The notes under the pieces are model-generated. The model was not told the DNA's origin, searched no databases, and saw only the letters and a program-made list of their open reading frames with translations. Below, in pieces: positions 30,657 to 41,801 of a stretch of 64,000 nucleotides of DNA. Position 1 is the stretch's first letter; the number at the start of each line of letters is the position of its first letter. The stretch comes from Corynebacterium haematomassiliense (GTDB taxonomy: Bacteria > Actinomycetota > Actinomycetes > Mycobacteriales > Mycobacteriaceae): positions 620,001 to 684,000 of the forward strand of contig NZ_JACDTZ010000001.1 of the NCBI RefSeq assembly GCF_013978595.1, given 5' to 3'. The position numbers were made by a program, and so were the translations under genes.

Positions 30657-31145
30657 TTAAATCTCCTTGAGGTAGTTCTTGCGGCCGTCCAGCCATGATT
30701 GCAGAATCTCCACCGCCGCCGCCTGGTCGATCACGGCGCGCGCGTCCTTTTCGCGCACGCCTGAAGCTCGCAGCGCGTGCGTGGCGGCGACCGTGGTCAG
30801 TCGCTCGTCCGCCATTTTCACCGGCACGTCGCTGCGCCGCTTGATGCGGAACGCGATTTCTTTCGCGTGCTTGACGCTCTTGGAGCCGTCGCCGTTGAGG
30901 TTCGACGGCAGTCCGACAACGACCTCCACGGCGTCGAGCTCGTCGATAAGCTCAAGCAAACGCTCGATGTCTTCGCCGTCGCGGTCCTTGAACCCGGTGA
31001 CCCGGCGGACCGTTTCCACCGGGGTGGCAAGCGTCGCGTCCTTGTCGGAGGAGGCCACGCCGATGCGGACGGTGCCCACATCAATGCCGATGCGGCGGCC
31101 CTGCCCCGGGTCGTCAACCCCCGGGGTGTCTGGCTGCACCTTCAT
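30657..31145 (-). CDS. ruvX: RuvX/YqgF-family resolvase-like nuclease
   Basis: RNase H-fold protein needed for 16S rRNA 5'-end maturation in E. coli and annotated as a putative Holliday junction resolvase. 162 aa. Fold motifs [19 protein letters not shown] (first catalytic Asp), [31 protein letters not shown] (Glu) and [20 protein letters not shown] (last Asp). Part of alaS-ruvX-mltG; its 3' end carries the mltG ribosome binding site. Confidence 0.94.
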   Translation of the reverse strand: MKVQPDTPGVDDPGQGRRIGIDVGTVRIGVASSDKDATLATPVETVRRVTGFKDRDGEDIERLLELIDELDAVEVVVGLPSNLNGDGSKSVKHAKEIAFRIKRRSDVPVKMADERLTTVAATHALRASGVREKDARAVIDQAAAVEILQSWLDGRKNYLKEI

Positions 31146-31291
31146 CCGTGTGTCCTTTCCACCTTCGACGGCTACGTAAACAACAGACCGGTTACCGGCG
31201 GGGCGGTTAACTGGCCTTAGTTAAACCTAACCGTTTCCTGTGGAACCGGCGGGGCGCTTCTTCGGCGTGTCACGCATTACAGCGCTGGTTG

Positions 31292-33955
31292 TCAGGCGAG
31301 CGACTCACGCACTGCGCGCAGCGCGTCCTCGATTCCGGCCGGGTTTGCACCGGTGCCCTGCGCCAGGTCCGGCTTTCCGCCGCCCTTGCCGTCGACGTAC
31401 TGGCCGATCAGCTTGACCAGGTCACCGGCCTTCACGCCGGACTGAACGGCCTGCGGCGTCGCGGCTGCGGCCAGCGACACCTTGCCGTCCACCTGGGACA
31501 GCAGCACGATCACTGCGTCTTCTGCCTGCAGCTTGCCCCGCAGGTCGTTGGCGATCGTGCGCAGGTCGCCGGTGGTGATGCCTTCGGGCAGCTGCTTTGC
31601 GACGACTCGGTGCACGCCGAGCGTCTGCGCCTCATCCGCCAGGTTTGCGGTGGACGCCAGAAGCTGCTGACGGTGCAGGTTCTCAATCTCCTTCTCGGCC
31701 GCGCGCAGGCGCTCGGTCAACTGGGCGATTCGGTCCGGCAGCTCCTCGGTCGGGGCCTTCAGCTCCGCAGCCAGGCCGGACGCAAGCGCGGCCTCCTTGG
31801 ACAGGAACTTGAAGGAGTCCATGCCGGAGTACGCCTCGATGCGGCGGGCGCCGGAGCCGACGGAGGATTCGCCGAGGACGGCCACCGGGCCGATCTGCGA
31901 GGCGTGCTCGACGTGAGTGCCGCCGCACAGCTCAATGGAGAACGGCCCGCCGATCTCCACCACGCGCACGGTGTCGCCGTAGCTCTCGCCGAACAGCGCC
32001 ATCGCGCCCATTTCTTTCGCATGGTCGAGAGAGGTTTCAATCGTGTTGACTGCGAAGTCCGCGTCCACCGCCTGGTTGGTGATGGTGGCGATTTCCTCGA
32101 GCTGCGCGTCCGTGAGCTGGTCGGTGTAGTTGAAGTCGAAGCGCAGGTAACCCGGCTTGTTCAAGGAACCAGCCTGGACTGCGGTGGGGCCGAGCACCTG
32201 GCGGATCGCGGCGTGGATCAGGTGGGTCGCGGAGTGCGCCTGGCGAGCGCCGTGGCGCCACGCCTCGTCCACCTCGGCGGTGACGGTGGAGCCCAGATCG
32301 AGCCCGCCGTTTTGCACCGTGGCCTTGTGCAGCCACAGTTTCTTGCCCACTCGCTGCACGTCGTTGACGTTGAGGATGGTGTCGCCCATGAGCAGGCGGC
32401 CGCGGTCGGCCATCTGGCCGCCGGATTCGGCGTACATCGGGGTCACATCCAGGATGACCTCGACCTCGTCGCCTTGGGCGACCTCGCCGACCTTCTCGCC
32501 GCCGCGCACCAGGCCGATCACCTTCGCGTCGTGGGTGAGCTGGTCGTAGCCCACGAACTCGGTCGGGTTGGCGTCCACCCATTCGCGGTAGAGCGACTCG
32601 TCCACATTGCGGTGCTTCTTCGCCTTGTTGTCGGCCTTGGCGCGCTCGCGCTGCTCCTGCATGGCGGCGTTGAAGGCGTCCATGTCCACGTCCAGGCCAG
32701 CCTCGCGGGCCATCTCCACGGTCAGGTCGATCGGGAAACCGTAGGTGTCGTGCAGCTCGAAGGCTTGCGCGCCCGGCAGGACCTTGGCGCCGGATGCGGA
32801 GACGGCGGAGGCGGCTTCGTCGAAACGCGAGGTGCCCGCCTCAAGTGTCTTGGAGAACGCCTTCTCCTCGGCTACCGCCACGCGCAAGATGCGCTCGCGG
32901 TTGTCGTCGATCTCCGGGAACGACGGGGTCATCGTGTCCATGATGGTGTTCATCAGCGTCTCCATGACCGGGCCGGTCGCTCCCAGCAGGCGCGCGGAGC
33001 GGATGATGCGGCGCAGCAGGCGGCGCAGGATGTAGCCGCGGCCCTCGTTGGACGGGGTCACGCCGTCGAGGATGATCATCATGCCGGTACGTGCGTGGTC
33101 GGCGACGACGCGGAAGCGCACGTCGTCGTCCTTGTTGCCGGCGTCGTACTTCGCGCCAGTCAGCTCCACGGCAGCGTCGATGACGGGGCGCAAAAGGTCG
33201 GTCTCGTAGACGTTGTCCACGCCCTGCAGGATGCAAGCGACGCGCTCGATGCCCATGCCGGTATCGATGTTCTTCTGCGGCAGCTCACCGACGATATCGA
33301 AGTTGCCTTTCTTGTCGCCCTCGCCGCGGATGGACTCCATGAACACGAGGTTCCAGATCTCCATGTAGCGGTTGTCGTCGGCGACCGGGCCGCCCTCGAC
33401 GCCGTATTCCGGGCCGCGGTCGTAGTAGATCTCCGAGCACGGGCCGCAGGGGCCGGGGATACCCATGGACCAGAAGTTGTCTTCCATGCCCATGCGCTGG
33501 ATGCGCTCCTCCGGAATGCCGATCTTGTCGCGCCAGATCGAGGCGGCCTCATCGTCGTCCAAGTAGACGGTCACCCACAGGCGCTCCGGGTCCAGGCCCA
33601 GCCCGCCGTCCTCGACAGCGCCGGTGAGCAGGGTCCAGGCGTGCGTGATCGCGCCTTCCTTGAAGTACTGGCCGAAGGAGAAGTTGCCGGCCATCTGGAA
33701 AAACGTGTTGTGGCGGGTGGTGATGCCCACTTCCTCGATGTCCAGGGTGCGCACGCACTTCTGGATGGATGTGGCGGTGCCGTTTGCGAAATCCGGAGTC
33801 TGGTCGCCCAAAAAGTACGGCTTGAACGGCACCATGCCGGCGTTGACGAACAGCAGCGTCGGATCGTCCAGAATCAGCGGAGCGCTGGGCACCGGGGTGT
33901 GTCCCGCCTCGACGAAGTGGTTGGTGAACCGCTCTCGGATCTCATGGGTCTGCAC
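31292..33955 (-). CDS. alaS: Alanyl-tRNA synthetase
   Basis: Charges tRNA-Ala. 887 aa, complete. Class II aminoacylation domain (1-250: [39 protein letters not shown]), tRNA-binding domain, editing domain with its four zinc ligands ([13 protein letters not shown], with His-x3-His; [10 protein letters not shown], with Cys-x3-His; about 580-690), and C-terminal oligomerisation domain with a coiled coil (about 740-770). GTG start with AAAGGA 9 nt upstream; a TAGAGT hexamer farther upstream is a possible -10. The 146 bases between alaS and ruvX contain no gene I can support. Confidence 0.98.
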   Translation of the reverse strand: MQTHEIRERFTNHFVEAGHTPVPSAPLILDDPTLLFVNAGMVPFKPYFLGDQTPDFANGTATSIQKCVRTLDIEEVGITTRHNTFFQMAGNFSFGQYFKEGAITHAWTLLTGAVEDGGLGLDPERLWVTVYLDDDEAASIWRDKIGIPEERIQRMGMEDNFWSMGIPGPCGPCSEIYYDRGPEYGVEGGPVADDNRYMEIWNLVFMESIRGEGDKKGNFDIVGELPQKNIDTGMGIERVACILQGVDNVYETDLLRPVIDAAVELTGAKYDAGNKDDDVRFRVVADHARTGMMIILDGVTPSNEGRGYILRRLLRRIIRSARLLGATGPVMETLMNTIMDTMTPSFPEIDDNRERILRVAVAEEKAFSKTLEAGTSRFDEAASAVSASGAKVLPGAQAFELHDTYGFPIDLTVEMAREAGLDVDMDAFNAAMQEQRERAKADNKAKKHRNVDESLYREWVDANPTEFVGYDQLTHDAKVIGLVRGGEKVGEVAQGDEVEVILDVTPMYAESGGQMADRGRLLMGDTILNVNDVQRVGKKLWLHKATVQNGGLDLGSTVTAEVDEAWRHGARQAHSATHLIHAAIRQVLGPTAVQAGSLNKPGYLRFDFNYTDQLTDAQLEEIATITNQAVDADFAVNTIETSLDHAKEMGAMALFGESYGDTVRVVEIGGPFSIELCGGTHVEHASQIGPVAVLGESSVGSGARRIEAYSGMDSFKFLSKEAALASGLAAELKAPTEELPDRIAQLTERLRAAEKEIENLHRQQLLASTANLADEAQTLGVHRVVAKQLPEGITTGDLRTIANDLRGKLQAEDAVIVLLSQVDGKVSLAAAATPQAVQSGVKAGDLVKLIGQYVDGKGGGKPDLAQGTGANPAGIEDALRAVRESLA

Positions 33956-34028
33956 GCGTGATTGTCCTTTCAGCAGCGCCGGTTTTTATCCGCGCTTACT
34001 CTACCCCGCGCCTCGACGCCGCCAGGTG

Positions 34029-35390
34029 TCACCGCCCGCGGACGAGGTCCCTCAGCCGCCCGATGTAGTCCTTGATGCGCCGCTCCGCCCCGTGGTCGGT
34101 GGGTTCGTAGTACACGGCGTCTTCGAGGCCGTCGGGCATGTACTGCTGCTTCACGACGCCCAAAGGATCATCATGCGGATAGACATAGCCCACCGCATTG
34201 CCCATGGCCTTCGCCCCTTCGTAGTGCCCGTCACGCAGGTGCGCCGGCACCGGCGGGGCGTGTCCCGCGCGCACGTCCGCCAAGGCCCGGTCGATCGACT
34301 GGATCACCGAGGGCGACTTCGGTGCCGTGGCCAAATGAATCGTCGCCTGCGCGAGCGCCAGCCTGCCTTCCGGCATGCCGATGAACTGCACTGCGTTCGC
34401 CGCCGCGTTGGCGGTCTGCAGCGCGGTCGGGTCCGCCATGCCGATATCTTCGGATGCGTGGATGACAAGGCGCCGGGCGATAAACCGTGGGTCCTCCCCC
34501 GCCTCGATCATCCGCGCGAGATAGTGCAGTGCGGCATCCACGTCGGAGCCGCGGATGGATTTGATGAACGCGCTGACGATGTCGTAGTGCTGATCGCCGT
34601 CGCGGTCGTAGCGCACTACCGCACGGTTGACGTTTTCCTTGACAGTGTCGACGGTGATTGTCTCCCCCGGCTGCACCGCTTCGGCCGCGGCCTCCAAGTA
34701 GGTCAGCGCGCGGCGTGCATCGCCGCCGGCGAGGAGGACAAGTTGGTCCCGTGCGGCGTCGTCAAGCTTGAATGCGCCGTTGAATCCGCGCTCGTCCGCC
34801 ATCGCCCGGTCGAGCACCCTGCCCAAGTCCTCCGCATCGAGGGACTCCAGCTTCAGCAGCAGCGAGCGCGACAAAAGCGGCGCAACCACGCTGAAGCTCG
34901 GGTTTTCCGTGGTCGCCGCGACAAGCAGCACGGTGCGGTTTTCCACGGCGGCGAGCAGCGCATCCTGCTGCGTCTTGGAAAAACGGTGCACCTCGTCGAT
35001 GAACAGCACCGTCTTCTCCCCGCGGATCAGGTCGCGGCGCGCCTCGTCGATGACGGCACGCACCTCTTTCACGCCAGAAGACAGCGCCGAGAGCGCGACG
35101 AAGTTCTGCCCCATCGCAGACGCGATCAACGAGGCGATCGTGGTCTTGCCGGTCCCCGGCGGGCCGTAGAGGATCACGGAGGCGGCCCCGGAGCCGTCGA
35201 TAAGCCTGCGCAACGGTTTGCCCTCACTGAGCAGGTGGCGCTGGCCCGCGATCTCGTCGAGGGTCCGCGGCCGCATGCGCGCGGCCAACGGCGCGGACGC
35301 CCCCGCCTCAAAAAAGGCAGTCCCGCGGTTGCCGGAATCGCCGCGGCTGTTGTTGCCGCCTGCGGCAGCGAATAGTCCCTCTTGTTCCAC
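34029..35390 (-). CDS. rarA: Replication-associated recombination protein A (RarA/MgsA AAA+ ATPase)
   Basis: DnaX-related AAA+ ATPase acting at stalled forks. About 453 aa. Walker [17 protein letters not shown] (about 73-88), Walker [18 protein letters not shown], sensor 1 AATTENPSF, sensor 2 [15 protein letters not shown], and C-terminal RarA domain ([34 protein letters not shown]). Start: two in-frame GTGs, 35396 and 35390; AAGAGG overlaps the first and is well spaced for the second, so 35390 is preferred. Next to alaS as in most actinobacteria. Confidence 0.93.
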   Translation of the reverse strand: MEQEGLFAAAGGNNSRGDSGNRGTAFFEAGASAPLAARMRPRTLDEIAGQRHLLSEGKPLRRLIDGSGAASVILYGPPGTGKTTIASLIASAMGQNFVALSALSSGVKEVRAVIDEARRDLIRGEKTVLFIDEVHRFSKTQQDALLAAVENRTVLLVAATTENPSFSVVAPLLSRSLLLKLESLDAEDLGRVLDRAMADERGFNGAFKLDDAARDQLVLLAGGDARRALTYLEAAAEAVQPGETITVDTVKENVNRAVVRYDRDGDQHYDIVSAFIKSIRGSDVDAALHYLARMIEAGEDPRFIARRLVIHASEDIGMADPTALQTANAAANAVQFIGMPEGRLALAQATIHLATAPKSPSVIQSIDRALADVRAGHAPPVPAHLRDGHYEGAKAMGNAVGYVYPHDDPLGVVKQQYMPDGLEDAVYYEPTDHGAERRIKDYIGRLRDLVRGR

Positions 35391-35401
35391 GCGCACCTCT
35401 C

Positions 35402-36664
35402 TTAGCGCAAGCGCTCAGCCAGCGTTTGCGCGAACTCGCTTATCGTGCGGTACGCGGGGTCCTTGCCGGTGCCCGCGAACGCGGCGAGGGACTCGAACGT
35501 CTCGCGCAAGTCCCGGCGCACCAGCGCCTCATCGGCGGTAAACGGCCCCTGCGAGTGCGGCCGCAGCACATCTCCGGCGTAGTCCGCAGAGTGTTCTTCG
35601 GTTTCGGCGCTCGCTTCCAACGGACCCAGGTCGGACACGTCAAGGCCAGCGGCCTCGAAGTCCTCCTTGAGCTTGGCGTCGTGTTCCACCAACTCGGCTG
35701 GGCTCACCGGATCCAGCATGGCCACGCTACTCATCGCCCAGCCGATGAGCCCCGCAGTAATCCGCGCCTGCAACGTATCCGGGTGCTCCACGCTCGGCCA
35801 GATGCCGCGCACCTCGCTCACCCACGCGTCGATGAACGCCTCGGTGGCGGCGGCGTTGAACGGCTGCGCCGCAAGAAACACCGGGAAGCGGGCAACCACA
35901 AACGCCACATCGAACGTGACGTCCCTGTAACCCGCCCACTCGTAGTCCAGGAAATGGAACGAGTTGCCGGTTTGGATGATGTTGTCCGGCGTCAAGTCGA
36001 ACGGGGTGAACGCACGCATCCCGCCGCGCAGTAGCCGGGTAAGCACGTTCGTGGCGGCGAAGCGGACCTCGCCAGGAATGTCGATTCCAGCCCGCTCCAG
36101 GAACTCCACGCCGATACGGATGCGGTGCGACAGCAGGCGGTCACGCAAAAGCTGCAGGTTCGCCGAGTTCTTCCGCGAACGCGTCATGCGCTGAAACAGC
36201 ACGTTGAACGCGTCTTCATCGTCCGCGGTACCGGCGTGCATTTTGCCCAGCGCGCGGCCAAGGCGGCGCAGGAGATCCACGTGGGTTTCCGGGTCCGCGT
36301 CCTGCAGCAGGTCCGCGAGCGTGCGGCCGTCACCCAGATCCGAAATGATCAGGATGCGCTGCGCGGTGTCGTAGCCCAGCAGCACCGGGCCCGGGCGCAC
36401 TTCCTCGCTTAACGACGTGGCGAACTGGTACGCCACCGTCTCGCGCAGAAACGCCGCATCCGCCAGCTCGTCGCCGGTAGCCGGCGAGTGCTTCACCACC
36501 ACCGAGCGGTGCTGGAAAAACGGGTTGTTCACAACACGTGCCCGGAACACGTCCGCAAGCCCTGAGCCGTCGAGCCTTTCGACGTCGACAAGCTGCTGCT
36601 CGCCGCCGTAGCGCTTGGTCAGTATGTCGGCGGCTGCGCGGATGATCTCCTGCGTATCGCCCAT
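35402..36664 (-). CDS. APH-fold phosphotransferase of unknown substrate
   Basis: 420 aa cytosolic protein with the aminoglycoside/choline-kinase fold. N-lobe Lys in [13 protein letters not shown], family Glu region [13 protein letters not shown], catalytic loop [13 protein letters not shown] (Asp and Asn; His of the usual HxD is replaced by Phe), and metal Asp in [20 protein letters not shown]. The C-terminal third (about 300-420) is helical, with no motif I know. The substrate cannot be inferred; drug resistance is not implied. ATG 36664 is 7 bases after the aspS stop, so probably cotranslated. Also adjacent to rarA. Confidence 0.8.
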   Translation of the reverse strand: MGDTQEIIRAAADILTKRYGGEQQLVDVERLDGSGLADVFRARVVNNPFFQHRSVVVKHSPATGDELADAAFLRETVAYQFATSLSEEVRPGPVLLGYDTAQRILIISDLGDGRTLADLLQDADPETHVDLLRRLGRALGKMHAGTADDEDAFNVLFQRMTRSRKNSANLQLLRDRLLSHRIRIGVEFLERAGIDIPGEVRFAATNVLTRLLRGGMRAFTPFDLTPDNIIQTGNSFHFLDYEWAGYRDVTFDVAFVVARFPVFLAAQPFNAAATEAFIDAWVSEVRGIWPSVEHPDTLQARITAGLIGWAMSSVAMLDPVSPAELVEHDAKLKEDFEAAGLDVSDLGPLEASAETEEHSADYAGDVLRPHSQGPFTADEALVRRDLRETFESLAAFAGTGKDPAYRTISEFAQTLAERLR

Positions 36665-36671
36665 CGCTGGC

Positions 36672-38501
36672 CTACTTTTCGTCGCCGGCCCCGGCCTCGC
36701 CGCCCTGTGCTTCGGCGTCCTTCTTCGGCTTGAAGTCCACGCCGGTCTCCTTGCGCTGCTCCGCCGGGATCGGCGCCGGAGCATCCGTCAGCGGATCGAC
36801 GCCGCCGCCCGACTTCGGGAAGGCGATGACGTCGCGGATGGACTCGAAGCCGCCGAGTAGGGACACGATGCGGTCCCAGCCGAAGGCGATGCCGCCGTGC
36901 GGCGGGGCACCGTACTGGAAGGCGTCCAGCAGGAAGCCGAACTTCTCGTCTGCTTCCTCGTCGGTGATGCCCATGACCTCGAACACGCGCTTCTGCACGT
37001 CGTGCTCGTGGATACGGATGGAGCCGCCGCCGATCTCGTTGCCGTTACAGACAATGTCGTAGGCGTACGCGAGCGCCTCGCCCGGGTTCTCCTCGAAGTT
37101 GTCCAGGTACTCCGGCTTCGGGGAGGTGAAAGCGTGGTGGACGGCGGTCCACTTGGAGTGGCCGAGAGCGACATCGCCGGAGGCCGTCGCATCCGCGGCC
37201 GGCTCGAACAGCGGCGCGTCGACGACCCAGGTGAACGCCCAGTCGCCGTCCTTGATCAGGTCCAGCTTGCGGGCGATCTCGCCGCGGGCTGCGCCCAGCA
37301 GCGCGCGGGACGCCTTCGTCTCACCTGCCGCGAAGAAGATGCAGTCGCCCGGCTTTGCGCCCACGTGCGCGGCAATGCCGGCCTTCTCCTCGTCGGTGAT
37401 GTTCTTGGCCACCGGACCGGTCAGCTCGCCGTCCTCCTGCACGAGGATGTACGCCAGGCCCTTCGCGCCGCGCTGCTTCGCCCACTCCTGCCACGCGTCG
37501 AGCTGGCGACGCGGCTGGGAAGCGCCACCGTCCATGACCACAGCGCCAACGTACTCGGCCTTGAACACGCGGAAGGTGGTGTCCTTGAAGAACTCGGTGC
37601 ACTCCACCAGCGGGATGTCGAAGCGCAGGTCCGGCTTGTCGGAGCCGTACTTCTCCATCGCTTCCTTGTAGGTCATGCGCGGGATGGGCGTCTGGATGTC
37701 GTAGCCGATCAGCTTCCACAACTCGACCAAGATCTCCTCGGCGAGCTTGATGATGTCGTCTTGGTCCACGAAGCTGGCCTCAACGTCCAGCTGGGTGAAC
37801 TCCGGCTGGCGGTCCGCGCGGAAATCCTCGTCGCGGTAGCAGCGCGCCAGCTGGTAGTAGCGCTCCATGCCCGCCACCATGAGCAGCTGCTTGAACAACT
37901 GTGGCGACTGCGGCAGGGCGTACCAGGAGCCCGGCTTCAAACGAGCCGGCACCAAAAAGTCGCGTGCGCCCTCCGGGGTGGAACGGGTCAGCGTCGGCGT
38001 TTCAATCTCAGTGAAGTCGTGGCTGTCCAGCACGCGGCGGGCAGCCTGGTTCACCTTCGCGCGAAGACGAATCGCCCTCGCCTGGCGCTCGCGGCGCAAG
38101 TCCAGGTAGCGGTAGCGCAGGCGGGCTTCCTCGCCGACCTCGCTGGAGGAAGCGTCCTCGATCTGGAACGGCAGGGCCGCGGCCTTGTTGAGCACCTTCA
38201 AGTCGGTGACGTTGACCTCAATCTCGCCGGAGGCCAAATTCGGGTTGGCGGACCCCTCCGGGCGCGGCTCGACGGTGCCGGTGACCTGGATGACGTACTC
38301 GCTGCGCAGGTCGTGCGCAGCCTCGGCCACCTCGGACTCGCGGAAGACCACCTGGGCCAAGCCAGAGCGATCGCGCAGGTCGATAAAGATCACGCCGCCA
38401 TGGTCGCGACGACGGGCCACCCAGCCGGTGAGCGTGACAGTTTGGCCGTCCAGTTCTTTATTCAGGTTCCCCGCAAGGTGAGTGCGCAGCAAGGTATCCA
38501 C
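36672..38501 (-). CDS. aspS: Aspartyl-tRNA synthetase (bacterial type)
   Basis: Charges tRNA-Asp, and possibly tRNA-Asn if non-discriminating. 609 aa. N-terminal OB anticodon domain ([20 protein letters not shown]), catalytic class II core ([32 protein letters not shown], continuing [21 protein letters not shown]), bacterial GAD insertion (about 290-420), and a Gly/Glu-rich C-terminal tail of about 30 residues. GTG 38501 has GGAAGG very close upstream; a TTG at about 38489 giving [10 protein letters not shown] is an alternative start. TAGATT at 38521 is a likely -10. Confidence 0.97.
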   Translation of the reverse strand: MDTLLRTHLAGNLNKELDGQTVTLTGWVARRRDHGGVIFIDLRDRSGLAQVVFRESEVAEAAHDLRSEYVIQVTGTVEPRPEGSANPNLASGEIEVNVTDLKVLNKAAALPFQIEDASSSEVGEEARLRYRYLDLRRERQARAIRLRAKVNQAARRVLDSHDFTEIETPTLTRSTPEGARDFLVPARLKPGSWYALPQSPQLFKQLLMVAGMERYYQLARCYRDEDFRADRQPEFTQLDVEASFVDQDDIIKLAEEILVELWKLIGYDIQTPIPRMTYKEAMEKYGSDKPDLRFDIPLVECTEFFKDTTFRVFKAEYVGAVVMDGGASQPRRQLDAWQEWAKQRGAKGLAYILVQEDGELTGPVAKNITDEEKAGIAAHVGAKPGDCIFFAAGETKASRALLGAARGEIARKLDLIKDGDWAFTWVVDAPLFEPAADATASGDVALGHSKWTAVHHAFTSPKPEYLDNFEENPGEALAYAYDIVCNGNEIGGGSIRIHEHDVQKRVFEVMGITDEEADEKFGFLLDAFQYGAPPHGGIAFGWDRIVSLLGGFESIRDVIAFPKSGGGVDPLTDAPAPIPAEQRKETGVDFKPKKDAEAQGGEAGAGDEK

Positions 38502-38520
38502 GTCCTTCCACGTGATGGCA

Positions 38521-38526
38521 AATCTA
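38521..38526 (-). promoter_or_regulatory. Putative aspS -10 element
   Basis: Minus-strand TAGATT, 19 nt before the aspS GTG, giving a leader of about 13 nt that just contains GGAAGG. No clear -35. Confidence 0.35.
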
Positions 38527-38636
38527 ACCTGTAAAAGTTTACCCGCCGTCTCGTCGCAGTGCGCCCGGCCCCTCTCGCTGATGGGGCGACACAGGCGCCA
38601 ACCGACCCAGATCCCACACGTGCCCTAGTTATTTGG

Positions 38637-38642
38637 CACAAT
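38637..38642 (+). promoter_or_regulatory. Putative -10 element of leaderless transcript (zinc peptidase)
   Basis: CACAAT, 7 nt before the ATG at 38650. Off-consensus at position 1, but the spacing equals that of the two following genes. It overlaps the right arm of a small inverted repeat GTGCC/GGCAC (38620-38639). Confidence 0.35.
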
Positions 38643-38649
38643 TCTGGCC

Positions 38650-39573
38650 ATGACTTTCAGAGGCGATTACGCACAGGGCCAAGGCGGCAACGTCAATACC
38701 AGCTCCGGCGGCGGCCGCGGAGGCGGCGGCTTAGGCAACGGCGCGATGATGTTGCTGCCGCTCCTGCTGCGCGGAGGCGGCGGCGGAACCATCATTTTGG
38801 TCCTGCTGGCGCTGCTGTACTTCAGCGGCGCGTTTGACGGCATTCTCGGCGGAGGGGGCGACTCCCAGTCGCAGTCCCAGGGCGAATACTCCCTGGAGCA
38901 CTGCCAGGAAGCAGGTTCCTCCAACGAGTACGACGACTGCCGGGCAGCCGCAACGATGGGATCGCTAAACGCCATCTGGGCCGACGTGCTGCCCGCCCAG
39001 TCCGACACCCAGTTCACCAAACCGGAAATGACCATCTTCAAGGGCAGCGTGAACTCCGGTTGCGGTTACGCCAGCTCGGACACCGGACCGTTCTACTGCC
39101 CGCAGGACAAAACCGCCTATCTGGACGTGAGCTTCTTCGACCAGCTGTCGCAGCTCGGCGGCTCTAACGGGCCGCTGGCGCAGGAGTACGCCACCGCGCA
39201 CGAGTACGGCCACCACATCCAGAACCTTGAGGGCACCCTGGGCCTAAGCGACTACAAGAATCCGGGCCAGGATTCCGCCGCGGTGGCAATCGAGCTGCAG
39301 GCCGACTGCTACGCGGGCCTGTGGGCGCACCACGCCTCCAAGGGTGACAACGCCGCTCTGGAGCCGATCACCGACGAGCAGCTGCAGCAGGCTCTGCAGT
39401 CCGCGCAGTCCATCGGCGACGACAACATTCAGAAGCGCTCCGGCGGCGAGGTCGATCCGGACGCGTGGACCCACGGCTCCTCCGAGCAGCGCATGCAGGC
39501 GTTCAAGTCCGGCTACGAATCCGGCCAGATGTCGTCCTGCGACACGCTCAACCGCGGCGTGTACAAGAGCTAA
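38650..39573 (+). CDS. Membrane-anchored neutral zinc metallopeptidase (YpfJ family)
   Basis: 307 aa. Gly-rich cytoplasmic N-terminus (1-32), one membrane helix (about 47-63: TIILVLLALLYFSGAF), a Ser/Gln linker, then an extracytoplasmic domain with the zincin motif ATAHEYGHHIQNLEG (HEYGH, about 183-187) and a downstream Glu in ELQADCYAGLWAHH. Four or more cysteines outside the membrane may form disulfides. Substrate unknown. Divergent from aspS, followed by a HEPN-like/CBS gene on the same strand. Confidence 0.9.
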   Translation: MTFRGDYAQGQGGNVNTSSGGGRGGGGLGNGAMMLLPLLLRGGGGGTIILVLLALLYFSGAFDGILGGGGDSQSQSQGEYSLEHCQEAGSSNEYDDCRAAATMGSLNAIWADVLPAQSDTQFTKPEMTIFKGSVNSGCGYASSDTGPFYCPQDKTAYLDVSFFDQLSQLGGSNGPLAQEYATAHEYGHHIQNLEGTLGLSDYKNPGQDSAAVAIELQADCYAGLWAHHASKGDNAALEPITDEQLQQALQSAQSIGDDNIQKRSGGEVDPDAWTHGSSEQRMQAFKSGYESGQMSSCDTLNRGVYKS

Positions 39574-39613
39574 ACCGCCTCTGTTCCGCACCGCTTTCGA
39601 AACGGCACGGCGC

Positions 39614-39619
39614 TACAGT
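39614..39619 (+). promoter_or_regulatory. Putative -10 element of leaderless transcript (HEPN-like/CBS gene)
   Basis: TACAGT followed by 7 nt (GGCCGGC) and ATG at 39627. No ribosome binding site is present. Confidence 0.5.
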
Positions 39620-39626
39620 GGCCGGC

Positions 39627-40349
39627 ATGAGCAATGCTGAGCCCAACCGCGCCGTGCCGTTTCTTGCTGCGTTCAACTCCATCGAGAAGTTCTTGCGCAG
39701 TGAACTCGATGCCAAACGGTCCGATTCGTTTTCCTGGATGGCCAGGCTGGCGGCGAAGAAGGGAGTCATCACGCTCGAGCAGTCTGAGACGCTGCAGGAG
39801 TTCGCGGATCTGCGCAACGCGATCAGCCACGGCGAGTACGACAACCTGCGCCCGATCGCCGAGCCGCTGCCGGAAACTGTCGCTGAGATCGAGCGGATCC
39901 GGGATTCCCTGCTCGCCCCGACGCTGGCCTTAGACGTCATTGAGCACCAGCAGGTGGTCACCTTCTCCCCCGACACCGACATCCACGAGCCGTTGGACAT
40001 CATCGCCTCGCAAGGCCTCGCCCAGTTCCCGGTCTACGACGGTGGCGAGTGCGTCGGTTTGCTCACCACCAACGCGATTGCGCGGTGGCTGGCGGCGGAG
40101 CTGCGTGACGACGACACGATTGCGGCAGGCACCGTGGCCGAGGTGCTCGAGCACAGCGGCAAATTGGACCAGCCGATTTTTCTGCCGCGCACCGTCACCG
40201 CCGCAGCCGCGGTCGAGGCGCTGAGCACACCGCTTGCCTCCGGCGCGGTCCCCCGCCTCGCCATCATCACAGAGCACGGAAAGCCCACTCAGAAGCCGCT
40301 GTCGGTGCTGGGTGCGACCGGCATTCCGGCCCTCGCCCAGGAAGCGTAA
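39627..40349 (+). CDS. HEPN-like domain fused to a CBS pair
   Basis: 240 aa. Residues 1-98 are all-helical with DLRNAISHGEY at 61-71. This gives Arg63-Asn-x3-His68, the Rx4-6H signature of HEPN RNases and HEPN-like proteins, in the usual sequence context. Residues about 105-235 look like two CBS motifs (HQQVVTFSPDTDIHEPLDII, FPVYDGGECVGLLTTNAIAR, then a second half ending AIITEHGKPTQKPLSVLGAT) that normally bind adenine nucleotides. A nucleotide-sensing regulator or nuclease is possible. No antitoxin-like partner adjoins it. The start is set by the -10 spacing. Confidence 0.72.
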   Translation: MSNAEPNRAVPFLAAFNSIEKFLRSELDAKRSDSFSWMARLAAKKGVITLEQSETLQEFADLRNAISHGEYDNLRPIAEPLPETVAEIERIRDSLLAPTLALDVIEHQQVVTFSPDTDIHEPLDIIASQGLAQFPVYDGGECVGLLTTNAIARWLAAELRDDDTIAAGTVAEVLEHSGKLDQPIFLPRTVTAAAAVEALSTPLASGAVPRLAIITEHGKPTQKPLSVLGATGIPALAQEA

Positions 40350-40390
40350 AACACCGCTTTTCCTGTGGCGCCGCGCACCTTTTCGTGCTG

Positions 40391-40396
40391 TAGTAT
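40391..40396 (+). promoter_or_regulatory. Putative -10 element of leaderless sdaA promoter
   Basis: TAGTAT followed by 7 nt (CCCCGGC) and the sdaA ATG at 40404. No ribosome binding site is present. Confidence 0.5.
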
Positions 40397-40403
40397 CCCC
40401 GGC

Positions 40404-41798
40404 ATGTCTGCAAACTTTGTGAGCGTTGTCGACCTGTTCAGTATTGGTATCGGCCCCTCGTCGTCCCACACTGTGGGCCCGATGCGCGCGGCCCAAGCAT
40501 TCATTGACAAACTCGACACCTACCCAGCCAAGGTGCTGGTTGAATTGCGCGGCTCCCTGGCAGCCACCGGCGTCGGCCACGGCACCGACCGCGCTGCCCT
40601 CTTGGGCCTAGTCGGCTACACCCCCACCACCACGTCTGCCGATATTGCGCCGAAGCCGGGTGAGCCGATTCCCTCCACCGGCACCGTTTCCGGGCCCATC
40701 GGCACCGTTGAATACGAGCTCAGGTTCGACCCTGCTCCTGTCGCCGCACACCCGAACTGCCTCATTTTCGACGCGTGGGATGCAGACGGCAACGTGCTCG
40801 CAGAGCGCGAGGACTACTACTCCGTCGGCGGCGGGTTTATTCAGGACCGCTGGGAGATGGAAGCGCACCGCGACGAATCCGGCGTCGCGGCAGCGCGCGA
40901 CATCCCGTCTGTGCCTTACCCCTTCGACACCGCGGCCGAACTCATGCAGCGTTGCGACGAGACCGGCCTGACCATCGCGGAGATCATGCGCGCGAACGAG
41001 GAGTCCATCCACGGCAGCGAGAAGCTCGACGCCCACCTGGACGCGGTGTGGAACGTGATGCAGGAATGCGTCGCACACGGCTTGAAGACGGATGGCACGC
41101 TGCCCGGCGGGTTGAACGTCAAGCGGCGAGCGAACCGCCTCCACCGCCTGCTCACCGCCGAATACCAAGCTTCCACTGCGCGCGGGCTGGACGCGATGGA
41201 GTGGGTCAACCTCTACGCCTTGGCTGTCAACGAGGAAAACGCCGCGCACGGCCAGGTTGTCACCGCGCCAACGAACGGCGCGGCCGGCATCATCCCCGCG
41301 GTGATGCACTACTGCCGCGACTTCACCGACGATTTCACCGTAGAGCGCGCCCGCGAATTTTTGCTCACTGCCGGCGCGGTCGGCTCGATCATCAAAACCA
41401 ACGCGTCGATTTCCGGCGCCGAGGTCGGTTGCCAGGGCGAGGTCGGCTCCGCGTCTTCCATGGCTGCCGCAGGCATGTGCGCCGCCCTCGGAGGCACGCC
41501 TGCCCAGGTGGAAAACGCCGCCGAGATTGCCCTCGAGCACAACCTGGGGCTGACCTGCGACCCCGTCGGCGGCCTCGTGCAGGTGCCCTGCATCGAGCGC
41601 AACGCCATCGGCGGCGTGAAGGCCATCAACGCGGCGCGCCTGGCCAAGCTGGGCGACGGCACCAACATCGTCACCCTCGATGACGTGGTGGAGACCATGG
41701 CCGCCACCGGCCGCGACATGATGACGCAGTACAAGGAGACGTCCATGGGCGGCCTGGCGGTGCAGCTAGGCCTGCCGGTGAACATCACCGAATGCTAG
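40404..41798 (+). CDS. sdaA: L-serine ammonia-lyase (iron-sulfur, single chain)
   Basis: Deaminates serine to pyruvate and ammonia with an oxygen-sensitive 4Fe-4S cluster. 464 aa, fused beta-alpha type. N-terminal beta domain [20 protein letters not shown] (SSSHT substrate motif), alpha domain with [20 protein letters not shown] and cluster cysteines in [18 protein letters not shown] and [11 protein letters not shown]. Complete. Convergent with hisS, leaving 3 bases between stops. Confidence 0.96.
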   Translation: MSANFVSVVDLFSIGIGPSSSHTVGPMRAAQAFIDKLDTYPAKVLVELRGSLAATGVGHGTDRAALLGLVGYTPTTTSADIAPKPGEPIPSTGTVSGPIGTVEYELRFDPAPVAAHPNCLIFDAWDADGNVLAEREDYYSVGGGFIQDRWEMEAHRDESGVAAARDIPSVPYPFDTAAELMQRCDETGLTIAEIMRANEESIHGSEKLDAHLDAVWNVMQECVAHGLKTDGTLPGGLNVKRRANRLHRLLTAEYQASTARGLDAMEWVNLYALAVNEENAAHGQVVTAPTNGAAGIIPAVMHYCRDFTDDFTVERAREFLLTAGAVGSIIKTNASISGAEVGCQGEVGSASSMAAAGMCAALGGTPAQVENAAEIALEHNLGLTCDPVGGLVQVPCIERNAIGGVKAINAARLAKLGDGTNIVTLDDVVETMAATGRDMMTQYKETSMGGLAVQLGLPVNITEC

Positions 41799-41801
41799 TA
41801 A

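Noticed and set aside
31146..31291. Possible small gene between alaS and ruvX
   Set aside because: No open frame with a ribosome binding site or credible composition; treated as intergenic.
31289..33961. 890-codon open frame on the plus strand across alaS
   Set aside because: Antisense shadow of a complete alanyl-tRNA synthetase; no recognisable motif.
35402..36664. Aminoglycoside resistance gene
   Set aside because: Only the fold is shared; the catalytic loop is altered and the context is housekeeping.
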